Assembly: GCF_001652915.1 (NCBI RefSeq)
Contig: NZ_BBQI01000030.1
Span: 1 to 64,000, forward strand
From: Cupriavidus sp. D384
GTDB lineage: Bacteria; Pseudomonadota; Gammaproteobacteria; Burkholderiales; Burkholderiaceae
Length of the DNA stretch: 64,000 nucleotides
Reading direction: 5' to 3'
Below the pieces are notes generated by a model. It searched no databases, was not told the DNA's origin, and saw nothing but the letters and a program-made list of their open reading frames with translations. The translations under genes and the position numbers were made by a program. Below, piece after piece: positions 9,162 through 17,924 of the stretch (within the stretch, counting starts at the first letter, position 1; the number at the start of each line of letters is the position of its first letter).

Positions 9162-9196
9162 TGAGAATTATTCCCAATTGGCTTTGCCTAATTGGG
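9162..9196. promoter_or_regulatory. Fur/Mur-like box and inverted repeat upstream of mntH
   Basis: TGAGAAT-T-ATTCCCA at 9162-9176 fits the 7-1-7 Fur half-site arrangement (TGATAAT-n-ATTATCA) at 11 of 14 positions. It overlaps a second inverted repeat, CCCAATT at 9173-9179 and AATTGGG at 9190-9196. Both lie 60-95 bp upstream of the mntH start. A minus-strand TAGAAT hexamer (9148-9153 region) could be the -10 element. Metal-dependent repression by Fur or Mur is inferred from sequence match and from the transported metal. Confidence 0.5.
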
Positions 9197-9238
9197 GGAT
9201 TGCTTTCGTCTTTGCCCGGAGGAATTTGCAGATGGGTC

Positions 9239-9481
9239 TCAGCGGCTCCACCCGCCGCCGCTGGCACGCCCGGCCAGCTTGACCGGGCCGCAGCAGGCGC
9301 ACGATGCGCCATGGCTCGCGCCGCCGTCCGTGCTGCCGCCGGCCAGGCCGGGGGCGGCCACCAAAGCGCGCGCGGCGCTCTGGCCGCAGTCGGGGCAGAT
9401 GGCGGGGTCATCGCGACGGGCTATCGGACGCAGTTCAGAGAAGTCGCCGCAGGTGGGGCAACGGTAGTCGTAGGTCGGCAT
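9239..9481 (-). CDS. FmdB family zinc ribbon protein
   Basis: An 80-residue FmdB-type zinc ribbon. The N-terminus MPTYDYRCPTCGDFSEL carries the first CxxC (residues 8-11) and CPDCG near residue 34 gives the second, together binding one zinc. The C-terminal half is Gly/Ala/Ser-rich with an additional CACC. FmdB-family proteins are small and largely uncharacterised; a regulatory role was proposed for the amide/formamidase operon member. It lies between mntH and an exporter gene on the same strand, without clear functional coupling. Confidence 0.88.
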   Translation of the reverse strand: MPTYDYRCPTCGDFSELRPIARRDDPAICPDCGQSAARALVAAPGLAGGSTDGGASHGASCACCGPVKLAGRASGGGWSR

Positions 9482-9558
9482 TGCCGCTCCAGGGACAGGG
9501 CCAGGTTCAGGGTCAGTGTTGGGCCAGCTTCGGGGCCCGGGTTGGCGACCAGCTTAGC

Positions 9559-11106
9559 TCAATCCATGGCGGCGTGGGCAAGGTTGTCGTCATCGGCAGG
9601 CTTGCGGCCGGGCCGGATCAGCAGGATCAGCGGCACCACCACCAGCGTGGCGATGAACATCGCCTTGAAGTCGTTCAGGTAGGCAATCATGGCCGCCTGC
9701 TGGTTGATGGTCTGGTTCAGCAGCGCGATGTCGACGCGCGAGCCGTGCAACAGCATCGACTGCAGGGCCGGGTTGTAGGGATTGACGTGCGCCACCAGGT
9801 CGCTGTGTGCAATCTGCGAATTGCGCGTCATCAACGTCTGGATCAGCGAAATGCCGATGCTGCTGCCGATATTGCGCATCAGGCTGTAGGTGGCCGTGCC
9901 ATCGGCCCGCAGGGCGGGTTCCAATGTGGAAAAGGTCAGCGCGGACAGCGGCACGAACACCAGCCCCAGGCCAAAGCCCTGGATCACGCCGGGCCAGACG
10001 ATGTCCGAGACCGACAGCACGATCGTGTAGCCCATCATCTGCCAGAGCGCGAATGCCGACACCAGGAAGCCCGCCAGCAACAGCAGCCGGGCATCCACGC
10101 GGCGCAGCAGGCGGCCGGCCAGCATCATCGCGACCATGGTGCCGATGCCCGACGGCGCGGTGACCAGACCCGTGGTGGCAACCGGGTAGCCCATCAGGTT
10201 CTGCAGCATCGGCGGCAGCAACGCGCGGGTGGCGTACATCACCGCGCCGATCACGAAGATAAAGCACGCGCCGGTGACGAAATTCCGGTCCTTGAGCAGC
10301 GCCGAGCGGAAGAACGACCGCGACCCTGCCGTGGCCGTATGCACCACGAAATAGGCAAAGGCGACGATGCAGACCAGTGCCTCGATGCGGATTTCCAGCG
10401 AGCTGAACCAGTCGAGTTGCTCGCCACGGTCCAGCATGGCCTGCAGCGCGCCAATTGCCAGGCTCAGCGTGGCAAAGCCGAAGGCGTCGAAGCGCATGCT
10501 GCGGGTGGGCGCCCGATCGGGCAGTGTGCTCAGCACGCCAAATAGCGCAAAAGCGCCGATCGGCACATTGATAAAGAACACCCAGCGCCAGTTGTAACTG
10601 TCGGTCAGCCAGCCGCCCAGCGTCGGACCCAGGATCGGCCCGACCATCACGCCCATGCCCCATACGGCCATGGCCTGCCCCTGGCGCGACGGTGGGTTGA
10701 TATCGAGCAGGATCGATTGAGACAGCGGCACCAGCGCGGCGCCAAAGATGCCCTGCAGCAGCCGGGCGGCCACGATCTGCGTCAACGAATCGGCCATGCC
10801 GCAGAGGGCTGAAGCAATCGTAAAACCGCCAATCGATATCGCCAGCAGCCGTTTGACGCCCAGTTGGTCAGACAGCCAGCCGGTCAGCGGCGTGGCGATG
10901 GCGGCGGCCACGATGTACGAGGTCAGCACCCAGGTGATTTCGTCCTGCGAGGCCGACAGCGTGCCCTGCATATGCGGCAGCGCCACGTTGGCGATGGTGC
11001 TGTCGAGGGTCTGGATCAGCGTGGCAAGCATGATCGACAACGTGATCATGGGCCGGTTGATCGGCTGGCCGGCTGCTGCGGCAGGCGCGGAAACCACGGA
11101 AGACAT
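9559..11106 (-). CDS. DHA2 family (EmrB/QacA) multidrug exporter
   Basis: A 515-residue major facilitator with 14 predicted membrane helices, the DHA2 (EmrB/QacA) layout. Helix 1 carries LDSTIANVALP at about residue 34, a DHA2 signature, and motif A-like GWLSDQLGVKR follows at about residue 76. It probably exports drugs or toxic compounds by proton antiport. EmrB-type pumps often work with a HlyD-like EmrA, but no emrA is next to it. It is divergent from a marR gene, and a palindrome at 11138-11155 overlaps its probable -10 element, so MarR-type repression is likely. Confidence 0.92.
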   Translation of the reverse strand: MSSVVSAPAAAAGQPINRPMITLSIMLATLIQTLDSTIANVALPHMQGTLSASQDEITWVLTSYIVAAAIATPLTGWLSDQLGVKRLLAISIGGFTIASALCGMADSLTQIVAARLLQGIFGAALVPLSQSILLDINPPSRQGQAMAVWGMGVMVGPILGPTLGGWLTDSYNWRWVFFINVPIGAFALFGVLSTLPDRAPTRSMRFDAFGFATLSLAIGALQAMLDRGEQLDWFSSLEIRIEALVCIVAFAYFVVHTATAGSRSFFRSALLKDRNFVTGACFIFVIGAVMYATRALLPPMLQNLMGYPVATTGLVTAPSGIGTMVAMMLAGRLLRRVDARLLLLAGFLVSAFALWQMMGYTIVLSVSDIVWPGVIQGFGLGLVFVPLSALTFSTLEPALRADGTATYSLMRNIGSSIGISLIQTLMTRNSQIAHSDLVAHVNPYNPALQSMLLHGSRVDIALLNQTINQQAAMIAYLNDFKAMFIATLVVVPLILLIRPGRKPADDDNLAHAAMD

Positions 11107-11137
11107 GGGGAGCGAGGGGGGAGTTGGGGCGTCTAAT

Positions 11138-11155
11138 TAATAAGCGTGCTTATTA
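11138..11155. promoter_or_regulatory. MarR-type operator palindrome
   Basis: TAATAAGC-GT-GCTTATTA is a perfect 8+8 bp inverted repeat with a 2 bp centre, the size and symmetry expected for a MarR dimer. It lies between the divergent exporter and marR genes, 32 bp before the exporter start. A TATAAT reading on the minus strand at 11157-11152 overlaps it, so a bound repressor would block the exporter promoter. Seen directly: the palindrome and hexamer. Inferred: the protein that binds. Confidence 0.7.
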
Positions 11156-11229
11156 TATGTCGATGGAACGGTGTGTGGGGTTGTGTGCGATTCAGGGTTT
11201 TCGACACCAAACCGAACCGCGCGACTCCC

Positions 11230-11235
11230 TATAAT
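11230..11235 (+). promoter_or_regulatory. TATAAT -10 element, probable leaderless marR promoter
   Basis: A consensus TATAAT ends 7 bp before the marR ATG at 11243. Transcription would start at or next to the ATG, and there is no purine-rich ribosome-binding site before it, so the mRNA may be leaderless. No good -35 hexamer is visible at 16-18 bp. Confidence 0.45.
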
Positions 11236-11242
11236 CCCGCGC

Positions 11243-11686
11243 ATGGAAAAGAATCTCGAAAAGCGCTTCGGCTTTCTGGTGTCGGACGTGGGCCGCTTGT
11301 CCGGCAAGCGGTTCGACGACCTGTCGCGCTCCACGCTCGATCTCACGCGTGCCCAGTACCGGGCGCTGGCCTACCTGTCGTATCACGGCGAAATGAACCA
11401 GGCGGCGCTGGCCGACCTGATGGAAGTGGCGCCGATTTCCGCCGGCCGGCTGCTCGACCGCATGGAAGAGGGCGGCTGGATCGCGCGCCGACCCAACCCC
11501 GAAGACCGCCGCGAGCGCATGGTGCGCATGACGGAAAAGGCCGACCAGGCCCTGGACGCCGCCCAGCACGTGGGCGATGTGGTCACCGGCCTGGCCCTGG
11601 ACGGCTTTACCGAAGCCGAGTCCGAGCAATTTGTCGAATTCCTGCGGCGCGCCCGCGCCAATTTGTCGAGGCCCCAGCAGGGCTAA
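11243..11686 (+). CDS. MarR family transcriptional regulator
   Basis: A 147-residue MarR-type winged helix repressor. The DNA-binding region runs from about residue 50 to 105: NQAALADLMEVAPISAGRLLDRMEEGG gives the recognition helix and RRPNPEDRRERMV the wing, where the conserved D-R pair is visible. Such repressors release DNA on binding phenolic or lipophilic ligands. It is divergent from the DHA2 exporter, with the operator at 11138-11155 between them, so it most likely represses the pump. The start at 11243 fits the family length; the ATG-like extension to 11171 would cover the promoter. Confidence 0.92.
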   Translation: MEKNLEKRFGFLVSDVGRLSGKRFDDLSRSTLDLTRAQYRALAYLSYHGEMNQAALADLMEVAPISAGRLLDRMEEGGWIARRPNPEDRRERMVRMTEKADQALDAAQHVGDVVTGLALDGFTEAESEQFVEFLRRARANLSRPQQG

Positions 11687-11693
11687 CACCCGG

Positions 11694-13070
11694 TCACCCC
11701 GGAAAATCCACCCCCACCGTCAGCCCGCCGCCCTGCGTGTCGGTCAATGTGATGCTGGCGCCATGTAGTCGTGCGATTTCCCGGACGATGGACAGGCCCA
11801 GGCCGCTGCCTTCGCGGCTGGCGCTGGCTTCGCCGCGATAGAAGCGCTTGAAGACCGATTCGCGCTCGAACGGCGCCACGCCGGGGCCGTTGTCTTCCAC
11901 CAGCAGCCTGTGCCCGGCCACGCGCACCGTCACGATGGCGCCAGGCCCCGCATAGCGCACGGCGTTGTCGATCAGGTTGCCGATCAGTTCCTGGAGCAGT
12001 TCCGGCTGGCCATTGAATTCGGCGCCGATGTCGCTGCCGTCATCGAAACCCAGATCGACATCCTGCTGGCGGGCCAGCGGCGCCCAATCCAGTGCCACCT
12101 GTTGTGCAAGCGGGCCCAGACGCAGCGGACGCAGCGTCGGCGCGTAGCCGCTGTCGGTTTCGAGCCGCGACAGCGATAGCAATTGCGCCACTTCCTTCGC
12201 CGCCTGCCGGACCGATCCATTGAGTCGCGACACATGCCCCCGCACGCCGGCCAGGTCCGTTTCGCGCAGCGCCAATTCCGATTCGGCCTGGATCACCGCC
12301 AGCGGGGTCTTCAGCTGGTGGGCGGCATCGGCAAAGAAGCGCTTGCGTCCCTGCACCATGCGGTGCAGACGCGCCACATACTGGTTCACGGCGGTCACGA
12401 GCGGCCGGATTTCCACGGGCAGCGTGGCATCGCCGATGGGGGCCAAGTCATCGGGCCCGCGTGCGGCCACGGTGTCGGACAGGCGTTGAAGGGGCCGCAG
12501 ACCGCGCCGCACGCCAAACCAGACGATAACCAGGGCCAGACTGACCAGCATCAGTTCCTGCAGCAGCGACCCCATCAGGATCTCGTTGGCGAGATGCTCG
12601 CGTGGCTCGGTGGATTCGGCCACCAGCACCCAGACCATCTGGGTGCGCGCAGAGCGCACATCGTGCAGCGGCAGGGCCATCGCGGCCATGCGGACGGGCG
12701 TACCACGGAACTCGGCATCGTAGAACTGCGTGCGGTACAGCGAGCGCACCGGCCCGGAGGGCATCGGCAGGTCGTCATAACCGGTGATCGTGGTGCCGTG
12801 CTCGTCGCGAATCTTGTAGTAAACGCGCGAACCCGCTTCGGCATCGAAGACTTCCAGGGCCAGGTACGGCACCTCTACCTCGACGCGGCCGTCGCGCAGC
12901 TTGATGCCCTCGCGCATGGCCTTCAGCGATGCCGCCAGGGTGCGGTCGAAGGCCTGATGCGCGGCGGCCATGGCGCGGCGGTCGGTCAGCCACGCGTCGA
13001 GCGCCAGCAGTACCAGCAGGGGCAGCAACAGCCAGAGTGTCAGTTGCAGCCGCAGGCTGCCGGTCTTCAT
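11694..13070 (-). CDS. TctE-like sensor histidine kinase
   Basis: A 458-residue membrane histidine kinase. Two membrane helices (about 8-28 and 168-188) bracket a periplasmic TctE-type sensor domain. A HAMP-like segment follows, then the phosphoacceptor motif ADAAHQLKTPLAVI with His251. The ATPase domain shows the N box (NLIDNAVRYA), G1 (VEDNGPGV) and G2 (GSGLGLSIV). It overlaps the response regulator gene by 4 bp (13067-13070). TctDE systems in related bacteria respond to tricarboxylates and control uptake porins and transporters. Here the pair is divergent from two porin genes. The ligand is unknown. Confidence 0.92.
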   Translation of the reverse strand: MKTGSLRLQLTLWLLLPLLVLLALDAWLTDRRAMAAAHQAFDRTLAASLKAMREGIKLRDGRVEVEVPYLALEVFDAEAGSRVYYKIRDEHGTTITGYDDLPMPSGPVRSLYRTQFYDAEFRGTPVRMAAMALPLHDVRSARTQMVWVLVAESTEPREHLANEILMGSLLQELMLVSLALVIVWFGVRRGLRPLQRLSDTVAARGPDDLAPIGDATLPVEIRPLVTAVNQYVARLHRMVQGRKRFFADAAHQLKTPLAVIQAESELALRETDLAGVRGHVSRLNGSVRQAAKEVAQLLSLSRLETDSGYAPTLRPLRLGPLAQQVALDWAPLARQQDVDLGFDDGSDIGAEFNGQPELLQELIGNLIDNAVRYAGPGAIVTVRVAGHRLLVEDNGPGVAPFERESVFKRFYRGEASASREGSGLGLSIVREIARLHGASITLTDTQGGGLTVGVDFPG

Positions 13071-13768
13071 GTGCGCGTGTGCGCGCCGACGGCCGCAGCG
13101 TTGTCCTGCGCTTCGAGCAGATAGCCCAGGCCGCGCAGCGTGACGATGCTGACGCCGGAGCCTTCCAGCTTCTTGCGCAGGCGGTACACGTAGATCTCGA
13201 TGGCATCGGCGTTGACGGACTCATCGATGCCGAAAATCTTCTCGGACAGGGCGGCCTTGTTGACCGCACGGCCGTCCCGCAATAGCAGAATCTCCAGGAC
13301 GGCCCGTTCGCGGCCGGTCAGTTGCAGCAGTTCGCCATTGAGCGTGAAGGCGCGGCTCACGCTGTCGTAGTGCAGCGGGCCGCACGACAGTTCGGTGCGG
13401 TCGTGCCCGTGGCTGCGCCGGATCAGCGCGCGGGCCCGGGCTTCCAGTTCGGTCAGCGCGAAGGGCTTTGCCAGGTAGTCGTCGGCGCCCAGGTTGAGGC
13501 CGCGCACGCGGTCTTCCACCGATCCATGTGCGGTCAGGATCAGTACCGGCAGCGGATTACGGCGGGCGCGCAGGCGGCGCAGCACTTCCAGGCCGTCAAG
13601 GCGCGGCATGCCGATGTCAAGGATGGCCAGCGCGTAGTCCTGTGTGGTCAACAGGTGATCGGCGCTGGCGCCGTCATGCATGCAGTCGACCGTGAATCCG
13701 CTCTGGCTCAGGGATTCCGTCAGGGAAGCGGCCAGTTTGAGGTTGTCTTCGGCAAGCAGGATACGCAT
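13067..13768 (-). CDS. OmpR/TctD-type response regulator
   Basis: A 233-residue regulator with an N-terminal receiver domain (acidic pair E7/D8, phosphoacceptor D51 in ILDIGMPRLDG, conserved K in LAKPF) and a C-terminal OmpR-type winged helix (residues 125-220, with DAIEIYVYRLRKKLEGSGV as recognition helix). It is the first gene of the minus-strand pair with the kinase. Because the divergent porin starts 203 bp away, it is a good candidate to control that promoter, as TctD controls the OpdH porin in Pseudomonas. That link is inferred from arrangement only. Confidence 0.93.
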   Translation of the reverse strand: MRILLAEDNLKLAASLTESLSQSGFTVDCMHDGASADHLLTTQDYALAILDIGMPRLDGLEVLRRLRARRNPLPVLILTAHGSVEDRVRGLNLGADDYLAKPFALTELEARARALIRRSHGHDRTELSCGPLHYDSVSRAFTLNGELLQLTGRERAVLEILLLRDGRAVNKAALSEKIFGIDESVNADAIEIYVYRLRKKLEGSGVSIVTLRGLGYLLEAQDNAAAVGAHTRT

Positions 13769-13971
13769 GGGGGGCTACGGCAACAGGGGGTCTACGGATA
13801 TCGCGCTGGAGTGATACCTGTAAGCGGTGCCGGTGCCTAGATGGGGAAACTCCCAATCGTGGTGCATCCCCCACGGCAAAAATCGCAAGCGCTTCGAAAG
13901 CGAACTGAAAGTGAGGTCCCCATACCATCCGCTCCGTTCAAGACGAACCAGAACAACAAAGGAGACTGAGG

Positions 13972-15036
13972 ATGAAACGGAAGGCAGTGGCCCTGGCCGC
14001 GTTGGGTTGCGTGGTATCGGGCGGCGCCGCGGCGCAATCGAGCGTGACGCTGTATGGCCTGGTGGATTCGGGCATCGAGTACGTGAACCATGCCAGCGCC
14101 AACGGCAACTCGCTGGTGAAAATGACCTCGGGCGGCAAGAACACGTCGCGCTGGGGCCTGCGCGGCACCGAAGACCTGGGCGGCGGCCTGAAGGCCATCT
14201 TCACGCTGGAATCGGGCATCGCCGTCGATACCGGCAAGCTCGACACCGACAACACGCTGTTCGACCGTCGCGCCTGGGTGGGCCTGCAGGACAAGAACCT
14301 CGGCAGCATCCGCATGGGTCGTGACTTCACCACGACCTATGACTTCATGCTGCCGTTCGACCCGATGGGTTATGCGCCGAACTACTCGTGGGCGACGTCG
14401 TCGACGGCCACGGGCGGCCGCAAGGATGGCATGTTCTCGCGTTCGACCAACATCGTGCGTTACGACGGCCAGTTCGGCCCGGTAAAGGTGGGCGGCACGA
14501 TGGCGTTCGGCGAAGTGCCGGGCAGCTTCAAGAGTTCGTCGAAATATGATTTGGGCCTGGGCTACAACGCCGGCAAATTTGCCGCGGCCGTGACCTGGGA
14601 CCGCCAGATGGGCGCGGGCACCAGCACCACGCCGGCCGACAACACCGATTACATCCAGGGCATCCACGCCGGCGCCAGCTACGACTTTGGCGCGCTGTCG
14701 GTGTACGCCGGTTATCGCAATTACCGCAAGACGTTCACCACAACGGCTGCCAAGCAGCTGAGCGACATGTACTGGGTGGGCGCCGCGTATGACTTCACGC
14801 CGGCTTTCACGCTGTACGGCGCGGTCTACAAGCAGAACATCAAGGGCGACACGGATGGAGATCCGATCATGATCTCGATGCGCGCCCAATACAATCTTTC
14901 CAAACGCACCTCAGCGTACCTGTCCGCAGCGTATGCCAAGGCGCGCAACGGTCAGAACGTGAGTGTCTCGCGTGATTTCGTTGGCTATGCCAACAATCAG
15001 GTCGGTGTGACGGCAGGCCTGCAGCACCGCTTCTGA
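13972..15036 (+). CDS. OmpC-type porin, first of a tandem pair
   Basis: A 354-residue Gram-negative porin of the Burkholderiales type. The signal peptide MKRKAVALAALGCVVSGGAA is followed by AQSSVTLYG, the usual first strand. SRWGLRGTEDLGGGLKAIF and the C-terminal GLQHRF ending in Phe, the BAM recognition residue, are present. It forms a general 16-stranded trimeric outer membrane channel for small anions or acids. AAGGAGACTGAGG directly precedes the ATG. A downstream paralogue shares the order of motifs and the last 70 or so residues almost exactly. A strong terminator follows at 15071. Confidence 0.95.
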   Translation: MKRKAVALAALGCVVSGGAAAQSSVTLYGLVDSGIEYVNHASANGNSLVKMTSGGKNTSRWGLRGTEDLGGGLKAIFTLESGIAVDTGKLDTDNTLFDRRAWVGLQDKNLGSIRMGRDFTTTYDFMLPFDPMGYAPNYSWATSSTATGGRKDGMFSRSTNIVRYDGQFGPVKVGGTMAFGEVPGSFKSSSKYDLGLGYNAGKFAAAVTWDRQMGAGTSTTPADNTDYIQGIHAGASYDFGALSVYAGYRNYRKTFTTTAAKQLSDMYWVGAAYDFTPAFTLYGAVYKQNIKGDTDGDPIMISMRAQYNLSKRTSAYLSAAYAKARNGQNVSVSRDFVGYANNQVGVTAGLQHRF

Positions 15037-15070
15037 TCGTTGTTTCCAGGCTGCCGTGGTGGGCGGCCTT

Positions 15071-15110
15071 CCGGCGGTGCGAGGGGCTCGCGCCGCCGGT
15101 TTTTCGTTTT
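15071..15110 (+). terminator. Rho-independent terminator of the first porin
   Basis: A 13 bp stem (CCGGCGGTGCGAG at 15071-15083 with CTCGCGCCGCCGG at 15087-15099, one G-U pair), a GGG loop and then TTTTTCGTTTTT. It isolates the first porin from the second. Confidence 0.9.
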
Positions 15111-15241
15111 TGGCGCTGCATGATGCCTTGAATCGATGCCGCGCATGCGGTGGATCAAAAGGGCATGCGAAAGCGCGTCCTTGTGGCGGCACCTGACCTC
15201 GTGCTTCACGTCCAAGCAGGAACGTGGAAGGAGGTCTCGCA

Positions 15242-16288
15242 ATGAAGCGCAAGGTAGTGGTACTGGCCGCAACCGGCCTGGTTTCGGCAGCAGCAGAGGC
15301 GCAGTCCGGCATCACGCTGTATGGGCTGCTCGACGTTGGCGTCGAGTACATCAGCAATGCCGGTCCCGATGGTAAATCGAAGGTGGGGTTGGTCTCGGGC
15401 GGCAAGAATATTTCCCGCTGGGGGCTGCGCGGCGCCGAGCCGCTCGGAGACGGACTGACGGCCATCTTCAGGCTGGAGTCGGGTTTCGAAGCCGACACGG
15501 GGCAGTTCTATGGCAACCGCCCCCTGTTCAACCGCCGCGCGTGGGTTGGCCTGGCGCACGAAACGCTTGGCAGCATCCGGATGGGCGCGGACTACTCCAC
15601 GACGTTCGACTACATGGCGGCATTCGACCCCATGGACTACGCGCAAAACTATTCCTGGGTCATGGCCTCGACAGGCTCCGGCGACCGGCAGGACCCCATG
15701 TTCGTGCGATCGTCAAATGTCGTGCGCTATGACGGTCAGTTCGGGCCCGTGAAGCTGGGCACTACGCTTGCGTTTGGCGAAGACCCGGGAAGCTTCAAAT
15801 CCTCGTTGAAATCCGATGTGGCGATTGGCTACACGGCGGGCGGCTTCTCGGCCGTGGTCGCGTGGGATCGCGTCAACGGGGCGGCGGGGCAGCCAACCGA
15901 CTACGCCCAAGGGCTCAATGCCGGCGCCAACTATGACTTTGGCGCGCTGAAGCTCTACGCGGGCTATCGCAATTACCGCAAGACCTTCACCACGACGGCC
16001 CCCAACCAGTTGAGCGACATGTACTGGGTAGGCGCCGCGTACGACTTCACGCCCGCCTTCGCCCTGTACGGCGCCGTCTACAAGCAGAACATCAAGGGCG
16101 ACACCAACGCCGACCCGATCATGGTCGCGCTGCGCGCCCAATACAGCTTTTCCAAACGCACCCTGGCGTACCTGTCAGCGGCGTATGCCAGTGCGCGGAA
16201 TGGTCAAAGCGTAAGTGTCTCGCGGGATTTCGCTGGCTATGCCGACAACCAGGTCGGCGTGCTGGCGGGCTTGCAGCACCGCTTCTGA
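15242..16288 (+). CDS. OmpC-type porin, second of a tandem pair
   Basis: A 348-residue porin paralogous to the one ending at 15036. The signal peptide ends near AAAEAQ and the first strand is SGITLYG. The shared blocks include SRWGLRGAEPLGDGL, NYRKTFTTTA, LSDMYWVGAAYDFTPAF and the ending GLQHRF. The ATG at 15242 follows AAGGAGG at 15229-15235; an upstream ATG at 15224 is in frame but less well placed. The downstream terminator is also a near copy of the first porin's, so the duplicated unit included the terminator. The two channels differ most in the loop regions of the first half, so they may differ in selectivity. Confidence 0.95.
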   Translation: MKRKVVVLAATGLVSAAAEAQSGITLYGLLDVGVEYISNAGPDGKSKVGLVSGGKNISRWGLRGAEPLGDGLTAIFRLESGFEADTGQFYGNRPLFNRRAWVGLAHETLGSIRMGADYSTTFDYMAAFDPMDYAQNYSWVMASTGSGDRQDPMFVRSSNVVRYDGQFGPVKLGTTLAFGEDPGSFKSSLKSDVAIGYTAGGFSAVVAWDRVNGAAGQPTDYAQGLNAGANYDFGALKLYAGYRNYRKTFTTTAPNQLSDMYWVGAAYDFTPAFALYGAVYKQNIKGDTNADPIMVALRAQYSFSKRTLAYLSAAYASARNGQSVSVSRDFAGYADNQVGVLAGLQHRF

Positions 16289-16322
16289 TCGTCTTTATCG
16301 GGCTGTCATGACGGATGGTCTT

Positions 16323-16358
16323 CCGGCGGCGCGAGCGATCGTGCCGCCGGTTTTCGTT
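16323..16358 (+). terminator. Rho-independent terminator of the second porin
   Basis: A 12 bp stem (CCGGCGGCGCGA at 16323-16334 with TCGTGCCGCCGG at 16339-16350, one G-U pair), a GCGA loop, then TTTTCGTTT. It is nearly identical in the stem to the terminator at 15071. Confidence 0.9.
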
Positions 16359-16426
16359 TGCGCCGCCCGCGCCTCTGCTATTTCCCCCTGGCTTCCCCGC
16401 CATGCGGCCATTGGCCGGGCCCATGG

Positions 16427-17764
16427 CTACCTGGCCCCGCTCACGCGCCAGACCACGTTGCCAACATCGTCGGCAACCAGCAGCCCCCCAGTCTTGTCGA
16501 CGGCCACGCCCACCGGGCGCCCCTGTGCCTTGCCGTCCTGGTCCAGGAAGCCGGTCAGCACGTCGAACGGCGCCCCGTGTGGCTGGCCGTGGTCGAACGG
16601 CACGAAGATGACCTTGTAGCCCGAGCGCGGCTTGCGGTTCCACGATCCATGCTGGCTGACGAACATGCCGTCGTGGAACTGCGGCAGCAGGCTGTTGCCC
16701 GATGCGCCGGTCATGCCCAGCGACGCCGTATGCGCGCCCACCGCGTAATCGGGCACGATGGCCTTGGCGACCATGTCCGGGGCGGGCGGTTTCACGCGGT
16801 CGTCCACATGCTGGCCGTAGTAGCTGAACGGCCATCCATAGAATCCGCCGTCGCGCACGGACGTGATGTAGTCGGGCACCAGGTCGCTGCCGATTTCGTC
16901 GCGCTCATTGACCGATGTCCACAGCGCCTTGGTGGTCGGCTCCCACGCCATGCCGTTTGGATTGCGCAAGCCGCTGGCGAAAATGCGATGTTGCCCCGTC
17001 TGTCGATCGACCTCCCAGATGGCGGCGCGGCCGGCTTCCTTGTCGATGCCGTTCTCGCCGACGTTGCTGTTCGATCCCACCGTGACATAGAGCTTGCTGC
17101 CGTCGGGGCTGGCGATGATGTTCTTGGTCCAGTGATGGTTGATCGGGCCGGCCGGCAGGTCCACCAGCTTCTGCCCCGGCGCGGTGATGCTGGTCTGGCC
17201 CGGCGTGTACGGGAAGCGCAGTACGGCATCGGTATCGGCCACGTAGAAGTCATTGCCCACCAGCACCATGCCGAACGGCGAATGCAGATTTTGAAGAAAT
17301 ATCGATCTCTGATCGGCCACGCCATCGCCATTGGTGTCGCGCAGCAGGGTGATGCGGTTGGCGCTGGGCGTAGCTGCACCGGCGCGCTCCTGCGTCTTCT
17401 TCATGACCCACCCCCGGATACCCTTGTGGTCATCGGGCTTGGGCGGCGCGTTGGTTTCGGCCACCAGCACATCGCCATTCGGCAGCACGTAGATCCAGCG
17501 TGGATGGTCCAGCTTGTCGGCAAAGGCCGCCACGCGCATGCCGTCGGCGGCCACGGGCATCTTGCCGTCTTTCCAGCCTTCGGCCGGGGCGACATGGATG
17601 GTCGGAATCAGCGTCTTGTGCGGCGCGGGCAGTTGCGGGTTGGGACCAATGCCCGCGGTGTCGGGCAGCTTGGCCGATTCGCCGCAACCGACCAGCAGCG
17701 TTACCGCCACGATCGCGAACAGCGATGCCATCGGATAGATCAGATATTGGCGATATTCGCGCAT
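16427..17764 (-). CDS. Sorbosone/glucose dehydrogenase-like beta-propeller lipoprotein
   Basis: A 445-residue predicted lipoprotein (lipobox LVGC near residue 22) with the six-bladed beta-propeller of the PQQ-dependent glucose/sorbosone dehydrogenase family. Family features include [19 protein letters not shown], a Ca-site-like DTNGDGVAD and [13 protein letters not shown]. Members oxidise aldoses or sorbosone in the periplasm with PQQ. The ATG at 17764 is chosen because it begins the signal peptide and follows a GGAGACC site; 17860 would add an unlikely 32-residue leader. No pqq biosynthesis genes are nearby. Substrate unknown. Confidence 0.85.
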   Translation of the reverse strand: MREYRQYLIYPMASLFAIVAVTLLVGCGESAKLPDTAGIGPNPQLPAPHKTLIPTIHVAPAEGWKDGKMPVAADGMRVAAFADKLDHPRWIYVLPNGDVLVAETNAPPKPDDHKGIRGWVMKKTQERAGAATPSANRITLLRDTNGDGVADQRSIFLQNLHSPFGMVLVGNDFYVADTDAVLRFPYTPGQTSITAPGQKLVDLPAGPINHHWTKNIIASPDGSKLYVTVGSNSNVGENGIDKEAGRAAIWEVDRQTGQHRIFASGLRNPNGMAWEPTTKALWTSVNERDEIGSDLVPDYITSVRDGGFYGWPFSYYGQHVDDRVKPPAPDMVAKAIVPDYAVGAHTASLGMTGASGNSLLPQFHDGMFVSQHGSWNRKPRSGYKVIFVPFDHGQPHGAPFDVLTGFLDQDGKAQGRPVGVAVDKTGGLLVADDVGNVVWRVSGAR

Positions 17765-17924
17765 GGCGGTCTCCTGATGCCTTTGATCAGAGCATAGGAG
17801 CGCACTTGCGCGATGTATGTCAGCGCCGGTGCAAGACCCTGTCGGGGGCCGTCCGACCACTTCCGGGCCACCTTTGTCAGCGCTGCTTCGCCAGCCGTGG
17901 CGACCGCTGGCAACTGCTTCGACG

